A stretch of 64,000 bases of DNA, taken from assembly GCF_036669915.1 (NCBI RefSeq), contig NC_089323.1:11034328-11098327 (forward strand). The letters run 5' to 3'. Source of the DNA: Pocillopora verrucosa (lineage: Eukaryota > Cnidaria > Anthozoa > Scleractinia > Pocilloporidae). Shown here in pieces: positions 59,991 through 64,000 of this stretch; position 1 is the first letter of the stretch; each line of letters opens with the position of its first letter. A model generated the notes under the pieces. That model was not told the origin of the DNA. It did no database searches and was given only the letters and a program-made list of their open reading frames with translations. A program made the position numbers and the translations under genes.

Positions 59991-62900
59991 GAAATAATTC
60001 ACGAAACATATACTACAAAACTTATATTATGAAAACATTTCCCTCTAAAAATTTTTTTTTCCTCTCAGCCTCTCCGAGAATCAAGTGTTAGCTACGCCAA
60101 TTTTGATAAAGCTATAAGTTTACCCTAAATGAAAATAAGTTACATTGAAGAAGAAAGAAAAAAATTTCAAGGTATAGTTTTATGCTAGGCTTGATGGAAA
60201 GTAAGGCATTGCACTGTGTTATTTTGTCTTTACTACAGCTCTGTAGATAAATAAATCCCTTAAAAGGTGTCTCTTAAAGCTAGAAAAACTAAAGAGGAGG
60301 CCTCCGAAAAGCTACCAAGCAAAAAAGAATTTTACTTCTAAGAGAATGAAAAGATTTTGTTCAAACGACGAGCTGTCTACTAGCCCGGAATCATCATATT
60401 CTTATAATTTTTACCTGGTTGTAAACTTTAGACACTGAAATGTTAATAGAATTAAGAAATTTTAAGCGTTACAAGTAATACCAGTATGTATCATTTAACA
60501 GTCACTCATAATTTCGCAGAGACTTTTAATCAACATTGCATGACCTCTCCCCGGGAATTAAAAATTCCTTTGTGAGGTCATTGCTGAACACGTCTGTGCG
60601 TGAAGTTTATTTAATCGTTCAGTGTCCAAAGTTAATGAACTTGAGAATTTTCATTCTTTAGAAATCATATCCTCCATTGTTTATACTTCCTGTTTCTTGG
60701 GCACACGTAATTTCAAGGATTTAGTGATCGAAACTTGTAAGCTTGAGACAGCAGAAGGGTGGAGAACCTTTTCAAAGGTAACTCCAGAGGAGATTACTTG
60801 CGGGAAAGCAGCTTGCTCATTGTGATTGAAGTATTGCGGATGAACCGAGATGGCAGTCACCAAGAAGATGTGACAAACTCCTCCCCCTCTCCCTGAGCAA
60901 AAAGCGGAGCTAAAGTATTTGCTTCTTGTAGTTTTGGTATTTTAAGTTAGTTATGCATGAATTTTAAGCATTATGACGGGCATTTTTAAACCGAAAAAAA
61001 GAAAGAGGGAAATAATTGAAGAAACAGTAAGTTGTTGGTAGTTTAAGTAAGTTTGGCATCGTATGTCGTTTAGGCATTGTTGATAATTGGAGTGCAACAC
61101 CGAAGGTACATGGCTTGATTCCTCGTGGGTGACCATCATGATTGATCATGATGGTAAGTAATAAAAGGTTTGAAAACAATGTTAGTATTGTAAGGAATGT
61201 GCGGTATTCAATTGGATAATGAGACGACGTGGTCAAAGATGCATTGTAAATCAAGGCAGCCCTGAAAAGCTTGGCCTTCGAAGTTCATATCATCAAGATA
61301 GGAAAAACCTTTGGAGAAGAAATTGCAAAGAATTTTTGAAGCTGATCCGTGATTTTTTTGTCTCTCTTCAAACTCTCTGCATGAGTCTCGGTTATATTGA
61401 TAGGGGAAAATTGTAGTGAATGGTGGAGACTTTCTCCATTTGTTTCGTTGTTCTGCTGAGAGCTTCACTAAAACAACACCTGGAATAATTTTCTCGCTTT
61501 TACTCAGTTTTCGTAGGAAGCTAATAAACGTTGGGCTCTCTATTCCATGACATTCATTCTGTCGTGTCTTGCATCGGAGAGCAGGAAGCTGGCAAAATAA
61601 GGAAGAGGCGAGTTGGGGGACGCAAAGGACAGGAGAGGAATATCCCCCCCCCCCCCCATCTCTCCGTTAATTATTGAGGACGTAGACATCTTAAATATTT
61701 TGTCATCGCGCGCTTGAGGTTATGTTTCTGAGCATAGACCTGTAAACGAACAGACACTTAAGAACTTATAACTGCTATTTTGCGTTGAAAATCTCTAACA
61801 CTTGCGTCTATAACTATTACAACTGCTTTTATCTTGAGATAACAGGACTCTTATCCATATCTGCTGAAAACATTTCCTGAAATGTAGCAGTTATGAAACA
61901 TCGATTATGTGTCTGTGATGGGAGCGAATCATTATTTCACCCTCATCCTCAAAATTTTGATCCGTTTATAACACAAGAAAGGGTCGCTTAAATTACTGAG
62001 TGGGGAGAATAAAATACAAATACTACTTTCTCTCCGAGTGATTGAGTCGAAACTCGTGACATTAATCTTACATGGAGAGAGTGACTTGCAGTTAAGACAA
62101 CTTATTAGAGCATCTTTTAGCTGTAGAGAATGTTTCGTTTGAGGTAACAGTGCTGGCATGGTAAACAAATCATGTTAGCTGTTCACACGTTCGTAAAAAT
62201 ACTTTATTAAGGCTTTCTTGAGCTTCGCGTAACAATTTTTTGCCTTAATTCTAACAAAGTTGTAAGTATTCTAAAGGCTTTAACTTAAGTTGAAAGAGAA
62301 TCGCTTTGTTCAAGGATTCGAGTTTTCTCGCGGGCGAAGAGTCTTCGTGCCGTGGCGTAAAAGAGATATTTCTCCATAGTGAATGTCAATTAACACACAG
62401 ATAATTGCATAAAAGTGGAACAATTTTCAGAAATTCAAGTACTAAATGTACGAGGAAAAAAATGTGCGACTTACATAAGGTTCCAAATGGACCATTATTT
62501 CAAGTGCGATCAATTGAAGACGCATTTACTCGTATCTGCTATGGGAGTTCTTTGTCTTTAACTCTTGTTTTCCTCCTGTAAACCTGAAAATCCAATTTTT
62601 CTTCCTTAGATTGTCGAGAGGTTTGACGGTTTTTGTTCAGTTGCGAATTCCTTCTCAAGAGTTTTGAAAATTGAGTGCAGCTTTCTCTTTTCCTATGAAA
62701 TCCATTATCCTTGGGAGCTTGTACGAACACGCGCACGAGGACCACGTGTAAGAAGTTGACTCTTGCTTTCATGTGGCTCAAGTTCGCTTCTTACTTGAGC
62801 AACAAAAAGAACTTCGATGCCTCTTATCTATGTCTTCTCTCGCGTTGTATAAGTTCTAACTAACTCGAAGTGAGCTAAACAACTTTTTCTTACACAAACC

Positions 62901-64000
62901 GTGTCTTGACTCATACGTCAACGGGTGAGGGTGTAACGTCATCCACGTAGGTGCGCGTAAAACACCAATTGATTCAACTTTCTAATTTAATTGGACTTTT
63001 TGTTCCTTCTTTCCCCGCACTGAGTTCAGAGTCACTTTATTTGTCATCCAATTGATCTCTTTTTGCGGTTATCGAAAATAGAAGTAGTTCAGTCTAAAAT
63101 GACGTAAATTTTTGTACGTTTGATGCGACATATGGATGAGTGGGAGTCAAAAAGAAAGGCTTCGAGAATACCCTCCTCCCGCAAAGGGAGACCGGGGGTG
63201 TCAGTTTCAATAAACGCACTCTACCAACCGTATCACATCCGTTCGTCTCCACTTCCGAAAATTTTTAACTCCTTTCTTAATTACACTCATGATCGATACT
63301 TTCAAACCCAAGGAATGACAGAAATAAGCATTTTTTAGCGTTGTTGGGTCGATGCTCCAGCGATTTTCAAATCACAGATGGTAGAACAACGTTCTTATGT
63401 TATTTTTTTTTCCTTTATCCCTATTCAAATCATATAAAATCCATTGGATATCAAACTGATCTATTTTGGTCCAAATATGAAATGAATTAAGTTTAAAATG
63501 ACGTTGTTCCAGTTCTAAGTTTGTAACAACCGCATTTGTGTGGGAGTCGGTGAGTTAAAAAGATTGCTTCTAGAATAGCATTGTTGACAAGAAAAGTCCT
63601 TAGACCGTGTCAAATCGGTTTGTAATTACCGGTTTTTCTAAACCAAAACAATGGCAAAAGTAAACAGTTTTAACGTGTTTAAAACTGCTCATCGCTGAAA
63701 ATCCTCCACATATGCCTATATTATTGAGTAAGGTTCAGTTTTCACTTTCCATTTTTCTCTTTCAAGGCACAAAGCACCTTCATTAAGTATTCAAATTGGC
63801 CTATTGATCTAAACACAAATTAATTAAATTGACGATAAGATATTACTTTTGTTCCGAATCGAAACAATAGAATTACCATAACTTGAGAACTTGAATGTTT
63901 CTGGTTACGGCGGCTACACGCTCTCTGTAAGCATTGATAGACTAACCCCTCTCTTTTAATGATATGAACAATCCTTTCTCCGTGATCTACTACAAAATAT
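59991..64000. other. Gene-poor right end
   Basis: 4 kb with no recognised gene. A minus-strand open stretch at 61468-61208 ('QRNKWRKSPPFTTIFPYQYN') might be an exon of an unknown gene, but nothing adjacent supports it. A C-run lies at 61644-61658. From about 63000 the sequence may be three diverged copies of a 350-bp unit. Confidence 0.4.
63000..64000. repeat. Possible diverged ~350-bp tandem repeats
   Basis: 'GTCTAAAATGACGT' (about 63093) and 'GTTTAAAATGACGT' (about 63491) are followed at similar distance by 'GTGGGAGTC', then 'AAAAAGAAAGGCTTCGAGAAT' or 'AAAAAGATTGCTTCTAGAAT'-like words. A weaker third start is near 63745-63840 ('ATTGATCTAAACAC', 'AAATTGACG'). Divergence is high. Confidence 0.4.

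Overview
The window is animal nuclear DNA, almost certainly from an anthozoan cnidarian; a stony coral is my best guess. The reasons are AT-rich sequence, many small exons with GT..AG junctions, the fusion and repeat families present, and several short palindromic repeats that I recognise from coral genomes. The organism is an inference; the gene structures are read directly. Every gene I can support lies on the minus strand.

Layout from low to high coordinate: (1) 1-1130, a broken TPR-CHAT protease-like gene in which a 187-bp piece carrying the catalytic His and Cys is repeated three times. (2) 2270-4444, a two-exon Shal/Kv4-like voltage-gated potassium channel, complete. (3) 6355-8128, a three-exon TPR protein, complete. 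(4) 9099-12490, a block holding an intronless TFAM-like mitochondrial HMG-box gene. A second, deleted copy of the block at 13501-15535 keeps only the 5' end of that gene. (5) 15892-33337, a 24-exon ENPP-type ectonucleotidase. I could join every exon in phase: 2301 nt, 766 residues plus stop. All seven metal/nucleophile residues of the phosphodiesterase domain are present, and the C-terminal nuclease domain still carries a DRGHM active-site motif. One exon is hit by a 270-bp triplication. (6) 36113-45366, an eight-coding-exon KANK-type scaffold (about 1086 residues) with coiled coil, a long cysteine/GVGD repeat array and five ankyrin repeats, but no KN motif that I can see. (7) 52885-59110, three pieces of a GTPase family common in corals and fish, all damaged, followed by the 3' end of a LINE (about 59110-59990). 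(8) 60000-64000, no gene I can name.

The genes are not a functional operon. The window mixes conserved housekeeping or signalling genes (Kv, ENPP, KANK, TFAM) with decaying members of expanded, possibly immune-related families (TPR-CHAT, G-domain proteins). Local tandem duplication is frequent: 187-bp x3, 270-bp x3, a 3.4-kb/2.0-kb block pair, and the GTPase cluster. Miniature inverted-repeat elements fill introns and gaps. I saw no CRISPR array or bacterial feature, and no clear rRNA or intact tRNA gene. Exon limits come from reading splice motifs and phase by eye; no alignment or transcript data were available.
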